From Entamoeba invadens IP1 (lineage: Eukaryota > Evosea > Mastigamoebida > Endamoebidae), in assembly GCF_000330505.1 (NCBI RefSeq), contig NW_004440248.1:82320-130879 (forward strand): a stretch of 48,560 bases of DNA, in the 5' to 3' direction. Positions 23,482 to 34,418 of the stretch are shown here, piece after piece. A program made the position numbers and the translations under genes. The notes below the pieces were generated by a model. It was not told where the DNA came from. It did no database searches and saw only the letters and a list, made by a program, of their open reading frames with translations. Positions within the stretch are counted from its first letter, which is position 1. The number at the start of each line of letters is the position of its first letter.

Positions 23482-23587
23482 GTGGAGGTAGTTTAGTTGG
23501 TAAAACGTTTTATTTAACAAAAATCTTTCTGATTTATGTTATAAGTCAAAATACAAAAAGTCGTGGGTTCAACTCCCACCTTCCACA
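23482..23587 (+). tRNA. tRNA-like gene with probable intron, anticodon unresolved
   Basis: A tRNA fold can be built. Acceptor GTGGAGG pairs with CTTCCAC (one G-T) followed by discriminator A. The D arm is GTTT-AGTTGGTA-AAAC with G18G19. The T arm is GTGGG-TTCAACT-CCCAC. The A box TAGTTTAGTTGG and B box GGTTCAACTCC fit Pol III promoters, and a T5 terminator follows directly. The gene is 106 nt, about 33 nt too long. The extra sequence lies in the anticodon region, where TTTAAC can pair with GTTA further on, as in pre-tRNAs. With an intron after position 37 the anticodon would be TAA, but position 37 would be C and the last stem pair mismatched. A long variable arm is an alternative. It is not followed by array repeats. 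Confidence 0.65.
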
Positions 23588-23599
23588 TTTTTGTTTTTT
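23588..23599 (+). terminator. Pol III terminator of the tRNA-like gene
   Basis: TTTTTGTTTTTT begins at the base after the discriminator, the usual RNA polymerase III stop signal. Confidence 0.6.
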
Positions 23600-23799
23600 A
23601 TTTTTTTAATAAATCAAAATAAAACCCAAAAAAGTCGAAAAATATATTTTTGTTATGCTAATATTTACGTATTGATTCAATAATTCTCAAATTTAAATAT
23701 ATTATTTACAATATTTATGAATTTAAATTGTTGTTTATATTTATGTCATTTGATATGATAAAACTGTTATAAAAATGAATTGTTTTAATACATCGATTG

Positions 23800-24190
23800 T
23801 CAAATGTAATCCTTGAGCTTGTGAACGGCATCTGAGTTTTGTCTGGACAAATAAGACGCGTCTTTGAAGAATCCAATCAAAAATATTTTTGATTTACTTG
23901 TAAATAGAAACACCTGCCGCACCAACCTTTAAAACAGTTCACTTGTATTTATAAGCTCTTGTGATAATGTGTTTGACATAATTAATATGAAATCACTTCA
24001 ATTGGAAGTCTGTGATATTTCTAGACATGATCGTATTAGCATTTGTTGTTGCTTCTTGATGGATAGTCAAGCCAACCCGCGACATGATGGCGTCATCAGT
24101 AGCAAGAATGATTCCATATTAACCTTTGTTTGCGCCAATTATTAAAGCTGTGTAACCTTTATACCATCGTTTGAATGACAACTTACTTGT
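23800..24190 (-). pseudogene. Unidentified protein-coding relic
   Basis: It is less AT-rich than both flanks. On the minus strand it gives SFKRWYKGYTALIIGANKG, a stop, then YGIILATDDAIMSRVGLTI and HQEATTNANTIMSRNITDF, another stop, then KHIITRAYKYK and KVGAAGVSIYK. One frame persists with several stops, so this looks like an old gene copy rather than noise. I do not recognise the family. It starts about 210 bp beyond the tRNA-like gene with no sign of a shared element. Confidence 0.45.
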
Positions 24191-27100
24191 GATATTATCA
24201 ATATCATGTCAAAAATTGATGTAAAACATTTAGTGTTTTTGAAATTATATATAAAATATTTACATTTAATGAAGTCAATTAGATTTTTTAAAAGCAAAAT
24301 TAGTATTTCAATATTATAGAGTGAAATTTAATAAATATACTTGATAATAACTTGTCTCTCAAATTTAAATTAAACATATATTTAAATTTCATTATATTAA
24401 ATTGCTTTATTTATTTATTCAATATAATAAAACACAAAATAATACAAATTATATTATAAAGTGATGTGTTAGTTTTCGAATTGATGAACTTCTACACAAT
24501 CACTAATTAGACAACAATTTTATACTCTTTTTGTAATAAATAAGTAATTTTAATTAAACAATTTATTAAAGAATATATTATATTATAATTGTAGTATAAT
24601 AATAAAATGATATAAAGATTATAAAAATATTTATAATTTTTTTAAATATCTCAAAATTTTTAAATTATTTCGTTTTAGATAAAATGAATAATTATATTAT
24701 TATTATGAAATTAAAATATTTTTTTTATAAAACAGTGATAAGTATAATAAGTCTTTGCCAAAATTTCACAAAACTTAATGTTCGGCAAATTTTGAAAAAG
24801 GTAAAAATTTGCCAAATTATTTTTGTAGTGAAAAATTTATATTTTTTAGTTAAATTAATTTATATATATTGATTCCCTTATCTGTATAGAAAAATATATT
24901 TTAATTTAAACATAATAAAATAATATATTATTTGATATTTTTTTCAATTGTGACGACTTTATGGGAATTAACAAAAAAATTTAAAAATATCTTAACCATA
25001 TTTGTAAAATGCCGAAACAAAAAATGAACAATTTACAATGAATAAAAAACATAAAATTACTTATTTTGAATTATTGAAATTGAAATATGTTATTTTTTTT
25101 AAACCACTTTTATGACTTTGTTTGTTTGTTTGAGTATTTGATGATTTACATTGTAAGTTGTTTTGTAACTTTATTATTTGATAAATTATTGTTTAATTGA
25201 TTGTTGTCAATCAAAACAACTTTTAATGATTTTATTGTTAATAACTTTTTCTTTACAACAGATGTTGTATTTAAACCATGGACTTATAAAACAATCAATT
25301 TTAATATCTTATGTGCATGTACATGTGAGCCTTAAGTCATAACATATAATTTTTGAAAATTGTTGTCTTAGTCTTAGTGTTATCATTTAAAGTTTAATTT
25401 GATTTTACATGTTTAAAAACTTAAAAGATACGACATTTAATTTTTTGGCTGTTTTAAAAAAACATTGTGATTAACTATGAAACATTATACACTAACTGTT
25501 GTTATTTAATAATTGAAAATTAATATTAAATAAATCCTTTTATTTAAATTAATCATAATAGTTGTGATGTTATAGAAACACTTGTGTTTACTATTACGTG
25601 TTGGATTTTGAAAAACAATAAAACTATAGTTAAGAAAAAATTGTATATAATATCTCGCTTATAAGTGGTTATCAACAAATAGCTGTTGAATGATAATTGT
25701 GAAAATCAACTTAGTTACATTATTACACAATTGTTTATATTTGATTTTATTTTGTTTCAACAAAATGTCAAACAAATTACACAAAATAATTATCAATATT
25801 TGAGAATAATAATGTCATTAACAGTCATCATTCGATGGGAAATAATTGTTTACGATTACATTTGTATATACAATATTTATATCTATTATTAAGAATAATT
25901 AATAAATGTAAACATTTAATTATGTTGATAACTTTGTTATGTGAATAATTGAAAACAATGTTTTCTTATGAAGTTAACAAGGTATGATATAACTATTGTT
26001 CTTAACAACCACTAAAATGTTTTATTAAATTGTTTTATGTTATGTTTTTAACAAAAATAATAGTGTTAAACTTTTAGACAAATAAAAATGTTAATATATC
26101 TTATGTACACATATTTTTGAACAAAAATTCAGTATTTAAAATTGTTGTAAATTGTAATATTGTCTTAATCTAAATATTATCATTTAAAGTACTAGTTTCA
26201 TGTTACAAGTTTACTCATTAAATAGATACCACGTTTTATTTTTGTACTGTTTTTTATATGAAATCATTGTGGTCAACAGTGATATCTTTTATACTTAACA
26301 CTTTGGAGTTTATTTTGTGTTTTTTCCCAGAATTTTATTTTCATTGAAACACAACATACTATTTTGCCGAACTACCAAAACAAATTTTTTTAAATAACAA
26401 TTTCACTGAATAATCTCCAAAATTCAAAACGATAATATCGAGTCCTTGATGGAAAAGACGCTTTTAATTATATAAACTAAAGGTTTAAACAAAAACAGTT
26501 CGTTTTAAAATTTTTTAAGTCAATATCAAATTGAGTAATATGTTTAACGTTGAATGTTATGATGAAGATACTTAATTTTAGCGACGGTTGTCGAAGTTAA
26601 TCTTGTTAGATAAAAAAACAGACGTACTAATATCTTCAATTGAAAGCATGTATATTTATAATATAAACACTCTATGAATCAATATGAATCAAGTTAATGA
26701 AATGTCACTTGAGTGAAGACAAAATGCTTATTACAAACGTTCTTCGTCTTGGCAAATTACCACAAATTATAAAACACTTAGAGATGGTGCATAATAACAA
26801 TAATTCGAATATCTTAGTGATTTTTCTTATCGTTTGAATATTAATTTTACTAAAATCACAAGGATAAAAATCCACAAAGAAGCTCAAACAGGTTTTTCCT
26901 CTTTTTTATTTTTTTTACACTCGGCAAAAAAAATAAAACATCAACTTTTTTATTTTTTTTTCATATAAAACTGAAAAAAGGAAGCTCCAACGTGTTAAAA
27001 TTGTTATTAAATTACTGTTAATTGATAATCAGTGAATGACTACTTAAATTTATAGGTTTATGATGTGGTGTTATTGGAAAATAGTCGTAAATAATTGAGT

Positions 27101-27518
27101 GTTACAATATAAAAAGATAAAACGATAGTTTAAAAAAATCAGTTGTACATAACGTTTGTTTAAATGTAATTATCAACAAAAAGTTGTTGAATGAAACTTT
27201 TTATATTGATAACTTTTGATGTGATGACAAATATTTCTTCTTTTTACCATGTTAAGTGTTGTTTTTTGTGTGTTAAGTTGCTATAGTATTTTTGATAATT
27301 ATAATTATTATAATGTATGGTTATTTTTCTAATAGTGAAATAATTTTCAACTGGTTGAAAATAATTAAAAGAAATAATAAATGATATTGAGGTATGTAAT
27401 TATTTGGCAAATTTTCAGGTTTGTGATATTTTGGCAAAGACTTATAAATTGTTATATTATTAAAATTAAAAAAAACTAAAATTTTTTATATAAAAATACT
27501 AATAATTATAATTAACAA
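24191..27518. other. AT-rich spacer with diverged internal duplication
   Basis: No supported gene in 3.3 kb; the short ORFs present are low-complexity Ile/Tyr/Asn runs. Two stretches, about 25290-25480 and 26090-26290, share ordered words (ATCTTATGT, GTCTTAGTCT / GTCTTAATCT, TTATCATTTAAAGT, AGATACGAC / AGATACCAC, CATTGTG). Another pair near 25670 and 27165 shares ATCAACAAA.AG.TGTTGAATGA. This suggests an old duplication. Confidence 0.45.
27487..27496 (+). promoter_or_regulatory. TATA-like box
   Basis: TATATAAAAA lies 23-32 bases before the ATG at 27519. Position and composition suit a short-leader Entamoeba promoter, but the background is very AT-rich. Confidence 0.35.
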
Positions 27519-28947
27519 ATGGGTGTTGTTCTTCCAGTTAATATCATGAAGAAAATAAGTTCTAAATGTGATTTGCAAACTTTTCTCAATATCACCGAGA
27601 CTTGTCGGTTATACAGCCATCTACAAACAGACAATGAAATTTATTCCTCGATTGGTAACAATAATTTTTTAACACGTTCACAGTGCATTCAAAAAATGTC
27701 GATTCAAAAAGCGAACAAATTGTATACAAACAGTCATCTTATTACATTGGGTTACGAGTGGAAAACTGTTTTTCGCAATGAAGTGTTAACAGTCATAAAG
27801 GTGTTCTTTACAAACCACATATCGCACTTTATATGTGGAATATGTCTTGTCTTATTTAGTGTGTTATATCCACTTTCTTTAGACAAAACAATTTCTATCA
27901 AATGTGGCCCATTATCTTTATTGTTACTATATCCGATACTTACCTTTCTATTTGGCGTCTATTTTTTCGAATACATGTCAACATAAGAGAAGAATATGAC
28001 AAATTTGGTGATTCTGTGTTTATGTTAGTTCCGACTCTTTTTATGCCGTTTTCTTATATTGGAAATTAACGCGAATTGGCACAAACTTTTTTCTACCAAT
28101 TGTAGTGTTATTTGTGTATATCTTGTTCGTGTTGTTTTCATTCGATGTTATACAATTTTATTATGTTGTCTTGCCGTTACTTTTATATCATTTGATCACC
28201 ATTTTGTCGTGTGGAGTGCATTTCAACATCAATGAATTGTTACACCGAATTTTACATTTTAAAGAAGTTGTTATTAACAATTTTCATCAAATGGTTCACA
28301 TCAACCAACGAAGAATATGTTCGATATCACTGTATGCACTTTCAGAAGCTATAATAAATGTTGTCCCACTTCTTATTTTTCTGACTCTTTTTGTTGTTAA
28401 AATGGCGTCACCGAACAGTTTAAATTACTCGAGTGGCATCGTGTCCATTTGCTTGTATTTCTGTTATTGGTATTTGTACCATTTAGTTGCATTTCCAATT
28501 CTTGTGTGTATTTCTATGAAATATTTTGATGATGGAACAGATGAAAAGTACTTTTGTGATGGGCATATTTATAGTGGTAATATTGAATTGGGTGTTATAA
28601 TAAATGGATTTGAGTGCATGTGTGGCGTATTTCCATCAATTGTCTTTTCAACGTGTTTTACACTGATTTACCAAATCGCGTTTGGAGGAAGTGAAATGTC
28701 TTATATTATAGCTTTTGTGCCGGTTATAGTGTTAGTTGGGTGTGTGTTGTTGTGCAGTGACTGCAATTGTTGTTTTATAACTAGTTACGAAATGTGCCCA
28801 TTGCTGTGCCCCGATTGGTGCGGATGTGTGAAAACAATTTGTTGCTGTACTTGTACTACTTGTGGATATTCAGATCCAATCCACACGACTATGTACTATG
28901 ATGTAAATGCGTATCATCATCAAATTATTGGATACGATCTTATTTAA
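27519..28947 (+). pseudogene. Multi-pass membrane protein, two frameshifts
   Basis: The N-terminal 155 residues start MGVVLPVNIMKKISSKCDLQ, an F-box-like or cytosolic leader. Two hydrophobic segments follow (HISHFICGICLVLFSVLYPL and PLSLLLLYPILTFLFGVYF). The frame stops at 27984, but the next frame continues with RIHVNIREEYDKFGDSVFML. A second shift near 28040-28060 enters the long frame that reads VFLYWKLTRIGTNFFLPIVV and runs to 28947 with about six more hydrophobic segments. A cysteine-rich C-terminal tail follows (DWCGCVKTICCCTCTTCG). The ORF beginning at 28105 has a GTG start and is only the middle of the gene. Both shifts sit at T-runs, so sequencing error is a real alternative to pseudogenisation. 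Family not recognised; it could be one of the Entamoeba multi-TM hypothetical families. Confidence 0.6.
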
Positions 28948-29390
28948 TTGTCCAAGTTTATTAATTAATAAAATTATAATTGTTTTTTATGTGTTTCATA
29001 AAATATAAAATCATTTTTTAATTTTAAATAGTTTAAATTTATATATAGGGTGAAAGGGGTCTATTTATCTTTATATTAATTGTCAAATAAGTCTATTTGT
29101 CGCAAAAGTGATCAATCACTAGATTACTAACAGGAAAAGGTTTTTCTGTTTTCAATTTTAATTAAAAACACTGAAAATGTTTAATATATCAATATGCACT
29201 GTTTCCTTTTTTTCCCAAGTTTTTATTTTTTTTCAATAACGAAACTTCTAAACTATTGTTTCTTTATTATTTAATTTGAAACAAAATTGGCGGACAATGC
29301 GGCATTTTAAAACAACTTTAATTCATTTACATTGTATTTGAAAACGGGAAAACCCCAATTAAATTATTTTTTAAAACTATAAAATCAATA
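28948..29390. other. AT-rich spacer between the membrane protein and the GTPase relic
   Basis: No ORF or repeat of note is seen; short T-rich and A-rich runs only. Confidence 0.4.
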
Positions 29391-29959
29391 ATGATTAACC
29401 AAAAAATTAAATTACTATTCAATGGGGAAAATAATGTTGGCAAGACAAGTCTCATTACTAAGTACACAACTGGTGAATTTCATTGTGAATATATCCCATT
29501 ATAACAGAAATATATACCGTGACTGTGACTTACAACGATATTCAATTTAACATGGAAATATGGGATAAAGGCGGATAAAAAGAATACCGTTTGATTCCAT
29601 CGAGCTGTCCAAATACCACATGTTTTGTCCTGTGTTTCTCAATTGTTAATTTGGACACCTTCAAAAGTCTCAAAACATTTTGGTTGCCAGAAATCAGACG
29701 CTTAAATCGAGACATTCCAATATTGTTAGTTGGCCTTAAAAGTGATTTGAGAGAATCAAATGAAAAAGCAGAACGTAATTATCCAATAAGTATTCATCAA
29801 AAATTAACAACAGAAGAAGGTCTTCAAATGGCAAAAGATATAGGAGCATGTGGATATGTCGAATGTTCATCCATGAATGATAGTAATGTTAACTCGGTTT
29901 TTGAAAAGGCCATAGAGATTAGTTATGAGTATCTTCATACTCATACGTACACAAAATAG
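29391..29959 (+). pseudogene. Rho/Rac-family small GTPase pseudogene
   Basis: It starts MINQKIKLLFNGENNVGKTS (P-loop, normally GDGAVGKT), then KYTTGEFHCEYIP (switch I). A stop and a frame change follow near 29500-29518, then TYNDIQFNMEIWDKGG. At the position of the conserved switch II Gln (DTAGQEEY in working enzymes) there is TAA at 29576-29578, followed by KEYRLIP. The remainder is open: SSCPNTTCFVLCFSIVN, FWLPEIRRLNRDIPILLVGL, KSDL (normally TKxD) and VECSSMN. The C-terminus is HTHTYTK with no CAAX prenylation box. Small GTPases of this type switch actin signalling at membranes; this copy cannot. Confidence 0.88.
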
Positions 29960-30444
29960 CAAAATGAATGATTTTATAATTATAATTAATCAATCTTATT
30001 ATTTGCTATATCAATTTAAAAAACAACACAAGTATTAAAATTTTTAAATTTTTTTTATTTTTAATGTTTTATTATTCACATTTATTATGAATAATGTATT
30101 TTTTGTTTAATGGCTGTATTGAAGTGAATAAACTGTAATGTGAATATCTTATTGTTATTTTCAAATCTATTATTCTACTCTTTTATTGGTAAAATAATTA
30201 ATTATATTTCTAAACAATAATACAAAAGTAAAATATGATTAAGTATTTAAAAAACAACAAGTTTTTTAATAAGTGGAATTTCACCAACAACGGTTTAAAC
30301 ATTGTTGTTTAATACATAATTTCAAATAGGCTGAATTATAGGTTGAGTGGAACAAAACCATCAGTCATTACGTTAAATGGTTTTGTTAATAAAACTTTAA
30401 ATGTTTAAAAGAAGAACTTTCAAAAATCAATATGTATCAATATG
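29960..30444. other. AT-rich spacer
   Basis: No supported ORF. One 60-base stretch near 30320-30380 is a little less AT-rich. Confidence 0.4.
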
Positions 30445-30952
30445 TTAGTATTTGACACAGTTTCTCAACGTGTGCATGTTTGGTATTTGTATAAAGAAAA
30501 CTTCAGTTTGCACACCAGTGTTTATAACAAGCGTTGAACCGTCAAACTGATTAACTCTTACATCACAAAAGGTGTTTTGGTTAATGTTTATACTGGCTCG
30601 ACAGAATAAAACACCTCTGTCATCTACAATAAAAAAATAAGTAGAGTCAATATACATTCACAACAACATTACAAATGAAGCAACAAGAGATGTGTTATTT
30701 CGACACCAAATGAGTGAATGTATCATAAATATACTCATGAAATTGTTGATTTTACTTGAACTGTGTGCAACACACCATATAATAATTATGTTGTTTAATC
30801 GAATGAGTTTCGTTTTTCTTTATGTCAAAACAGCCATTTGAAAATATGTGTTGATTTGTTTCGTGCAAATTGGCCAATTGAGGATTATAGCCATCAATTT
30901 CAAAAAGATTTTTATTAAAACAAACATATTTTGGACTAATTGACAGCTTCAA
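30445..30952 (-). CDS. Unidentified split coding region, possible spliced gene
   Basis: Two open stretches on the minus strand have normal-looking protein composition. One is about 30752-30952 (LSISPKYVCFNKNLFEIDGY, later HNYYMVCCTQFK). The other is about 30445-30625 (GVLFCRASININQNTFCDVR, then FDGSTLVINTGVQTEVFFIQ, ending RNCVKY). Neither begins with a natural ATG: the upstream one opens with TTG, and the downstream ATG lies in a poor region. The second follows a good 3' splice-like sequence, TTTTTTATTGTAG near 30627, and the first ends at TTCAAGTAAAATC, a possible but non-canonical donor for Entamoeba. An intron of about 130 bases is therefore plausible, with more exons further upstream. 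I do not recognise the protein. A broken single-exon gene is the alternative. Confidence 0.4.
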
Positions 30953-32695
30953 ATTAAAAATATCTAATTACTAAGATTGATGTCAAGAGATAAAACATCG
31001 ACTTTGTTTTTTTGTCACGTTTTATCTTCAAAAGTTTGTTAGAAACGACTAATGAAATGTCAAATTTGAAAAAAATAATCAATATGAATGCAAGGTACCA
31101 ATTGTAATAGTACAAAACTATAACGACACATATTATCTACCAAGACTGTATAATCCATAATTCAAGAAATTGTTGCGTTGTTTGCTTTTGGTTTAAACGA
31201 GTGTAAATATATGAAGATATATCAAATTAAATAAATTTAAAGCCTTTAAAAAGATCAAACTTTGTTTTTTATTGAGAAAAACTTTTCAAATTACGTGGTA
31301 AAAAAACAATCGAATATTTTATCTAAATATCACTAAATTTAATATATAAATTGTTTTTCGGGTGATTGACAAAATGTAAACTGTATCATTAGTATAAATT
31401 AATAAAATAAATAACACAATCGTATTCGAAAATTTTATTTATCTTTTGTATTTAATTAATAGCCTGTATGTAAAAATAATATATTTAACAAAAATGCTTG
31501 AATTTATCGAAAAATTGGTCATAACGTAAACACTTAAAAACTTTGAAACAATTCGTTTAAATTTATGTCTGGTTCATTATATTTTCTGTTCGATAATATA
31601 TTTTACTCAATGTTAAAAAAATAACTCTACAACTTACGGTTGTATTAACTAATATATAGATTTCAAAGATATTGAAAATTAAACAAATATATTTTTGTAT
31701 ATCATTTCATATAAATTTTATTAAAAATTAAAAATCACAATTACATATTTAACCCACTAAATTATTTTTCAATTACATTTCCCTAAAAAAAAACTTAATA
31801 TTATTTGGTGATGTGTGTTGTTGTTTTTGTTTTGTAAAATTATTATATTAGTATTTAATTATAATAAACTAATAAAAAGAGAACATTTTATAGAAACACC
31901 ATTTGTATATAAAAATATACAATCGATTTTTTATAATAATACCAAAAAAATAAAACCAAACCAAAGACTGACTCTAGCTTTTGTTTATTAACAGTGGCAA
32001 CAGCTTTATGTGTGGTATTTGTATTTTTTCATTTATTAACTCTGTGCTTTTTGTGTATAATAAATAAATATTAAATAATTAATAATATTTCTAAACTACC
32101 TTTGGTGTATATTAAAAACATAGAGCTTTGTTTAAAAGAAAAGTTTAACGAATCATGAACATTTTAATGCTTATTAGCACATATTTAAATTAATATCAAA
32201 TTGATAATTTTTTAAATTTTATAAAAACATAAACACTTTAATGTATAACATCTATTTGTTTATTTATTAATAAATACTTACCTAAATTTATATATTTACT
32301 AAATATTAAATTAATGTAATTCTTTATTTATCAAAATTTTTCACTTTATTAATAAATCAGTGAATACAAAATAATGATTTTAAAAACAATTTTTCATGTT
32401 TTATAATTTATTATTATTTTATATAAATTATATTTTATTTGAATCAAAACATGACCATGTGACATTATTAGATATTATACCCGGGTTTTACTCGGTTTAA
32501 ATTAACTAAACTTGTTTAAATATGGTATTAAAATTTGTCAAAATTGGAAATTTTTTCAATGGTTTTCTATATTTAGTAAATATATCAATCCATAAATGGA
32601 ATCTGCAAATTAAGTTTTGTTTGTTTTCATTTTTTCGATTTTATAATAAAAATGTTATAATAAATACTATTTTAAAAAAACCAGACAACACCAAA
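30953..32695. other. AT-rich spacer
   Basis: Nothing supported. If the preceding gene has upstream exons they may lie in 30953-31200, where composition is mixed. From 31200 on it is almost pure A/T with short homopolymers. Confidence 0.4.
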
Positions 32696-32865
32696 TACAG
32701 TAAAACCTCCCAAGAGCGGGAGGGCGTGGTAATTTTGTTCTCTCAAGAGCGGGCATTTTTAGCCAATCAAACCTTAAAAACCGCTCGATAGAGAACTCTA
32801 TTTTTAGTTTCGGTCTAAAAAATGCCCGCTCTTGAGAGAACCCACTCTTCGGAGGTTTTACTGTA
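32696..32865. mobile_element. pogo/Tigger-type MITE with TA target duplications
   Basis: About 170 bp, ending TACAGTAAAACCTCC on the left and GGAGGTTTTACTGTA on the right, with TA on both sides as expected for Tc1/mariner and pogo elements. Inside, TTCTCTCAAGAGCGGGCATT (from about 32739) is mirrored by AATGCCCGCTCTTGAGAGAA (to 32840), so the element folds into a long hairpin. It codes for nothing. A second copy of the end sequence occurs at 36728. The enzyme that moved it could be of the type decayed at 12-14 kb; that link is inference. Confidence 0.9.
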
Positions 32866-32866
32866 T

Positions 32867-33238
32867 TTACTGTTTTTTATATGTTTTATTTTTTATTTTC
32901 CTGTTTGTTGAACCAACAACGGTACACAAATTTAAACCCTTAAAAATCAATACAGTTTCAATTATTGAACAAAAAATCGGGAAATCACCTAAATATTGGG
33001 TAAATACTTCACGATTTTCCAGGTTCGTTATTTCATCAGTGATCCATTTTGAAACTAAACGTGAGTAAAACCACATCTTTCTAACAAACACAAAATAAAC
33101 TACAATAAAACAATAAACCAATGATGTAATGAAGGACATTATTGCATTAAATGATGCAACACTTAAATTATTAATAAGTTTTTGTTTATTTCGACTATTA
33201 AAAAAGTCATCGATAACATAAAACAAACATTTAAACAA
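32867..33238 (-). CDS. Possible membrane protein fragment (up to 123 codons)
   Basis: The frame is open from a TGA just above 33238. It has no ATG near its start (the first codon is TTG), so it would need an upstream exon or is a fragment. It contains two hydrophobic segments: around FNAIMSFITSLVYCFIVVYF and around FPIFCSIIETVLIFKGLNL. Composition (WITDEITNLENREVFTQYLG) looks like real protein. The pattern before the first helix weakly recalls TLC/LAG1-type proteins, but key residues are not clear enough to claim that. The MITE end lies directly after its stop codon and may have truncated it. Confidence 0.35.
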   Translation of the reverse strand: MFKCLFYVIDDFFNSRNKQKLINNLSVASFNAIMSFITSLVYCFIVVYFVFVRKMWFYSRLVSKWITDEITNLENREVFTQYLGDFPIFCSIIETVLIFKGLNLCTVVGSTNRKIKNKTYKKQ

Positions 33239-34418
33239 TCAAGGTTATTAATCAATAGAGTCTAAAATAAAATAAACAGTTCAAAAATAAAAAAAACTTT
33301 TCAATTATAAGTCTTAATGTTATTAGGTATTTTCAAAAGTTTCCAAACAGCTCTAACAAAGAGTCTTAATGAAAACAAACATTTTGTAAATAAAATAATA
33401 ATGTGTGTCATCTAAATTGTGATTATCGAAACTTTTCAGTTATTTTTTTAAACAATAGCAAAAGCAATTATATTTTTAATTATAAATAACTATAATTATA
33501 ATATACATTTCAACAAAAAAGGAAATGAAACCATAAAATTACTTATAAAATGCACGTAAAGTACTATCCAACACCTTTCAATTTGATTGTTTTTATTGAA
33601 CTTAGCAATACACGCCAATTTAAAGGTGTTTTGTTGAAATTGTTTCACGATGTTTTTTCCGTCGAGTTTTTCTTGAGCAAATACAACTTAAGAAGACGTA
33701 CAAAGTTGTTATCAATGTATTTTTCACGGTTTTTCTTACTTTTTTCCGCTCCAAATAATCAAAATGCAGTTTTAACAGATTTATCTACCCGGCGGATAAA
33801 AGCGCTGCAATACCAATCATAAGCAAATTAATAAATTGTTTTTACCTTGTTTTTGTTTTGCCTCAAGTAAAAAAACATGAAAAAATACAAAAACTTAAAA
33901 CCGATGCATACATTTTTTTACCAAATCAAAGCAATTGTAAAAACAAACTCACCCATAACGCCAAGATTTACCAAAAAATTGTGGTCTTTTTTCACGGCAT
34001 AAAAATACTTTGTTAACCTTGTCTCAACAAAAACACACATGACATCACCAATATGTTGTTGGTTATCACCAAAAAGTTATGGCTGGCGCACTCCAGGCTA
34101 GCATGATAAAGCCTCCCTGTCTTTTCTAACTTTCACCTGCAAGGCGGAAAAAACGCTGCATTACCATTAATATATTTTTTATATTAATAAATGCAACACA
34201 AAACAGTTTTTGCCTCAAAAAATCGAGTTTTTGAGCATATCAGAACAAAGACACTGAAAACCAGGATGGACACATGCAAAGTCTTTTTCCCACTGCAAAC
34301 GTTTTATTTCAAAACACTCGTCTTTTTACCATTTTCTTTACCATTTTTCGTGTTTTGTTTCAATTTTCGTAATAATTTTCAAAAAAGGAGTGAAAAAATA
34401 TAACAAGTCGTATATATC
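33239..34418. other. Spacer with a short duplicated motif
   Basis: No supported gene; the 90-codon open frame at 33550-33822 has no recognisable feature. Two copies of GGCGGA.AAAA.CGCTGCA.TACCA are found at 33791 and 34143, about 350 bp apart. The second follows a less AT-rich block, 34080-34145, that looks like transposon-derived sequence. Confidence 0.4.

Noticed and set aside
23482..23587. Suppressor tRNA that reads UAA or UGA and so rescues the nearby stops
   Set aside because: A TTTT/AAAA stem would give loop ATTTAAC with anticodon TTA, but that leaves a 40-nt unpaired variable region. No folding gives anticodon TCA. The support is too weak to claim.
24684..25892. Short ORFs at 24684-24872 and 25686-25892
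   Set aside because: Ile/Tyr/Lys/Asn-rich chance frames in AT-rich spacer.
33550..33822. 90-codon plus-strand ORF
   Set aside because: No motif, and the frame's end overlaps a transposon-like duplicated motif; the evidence is too thin to call a gene.
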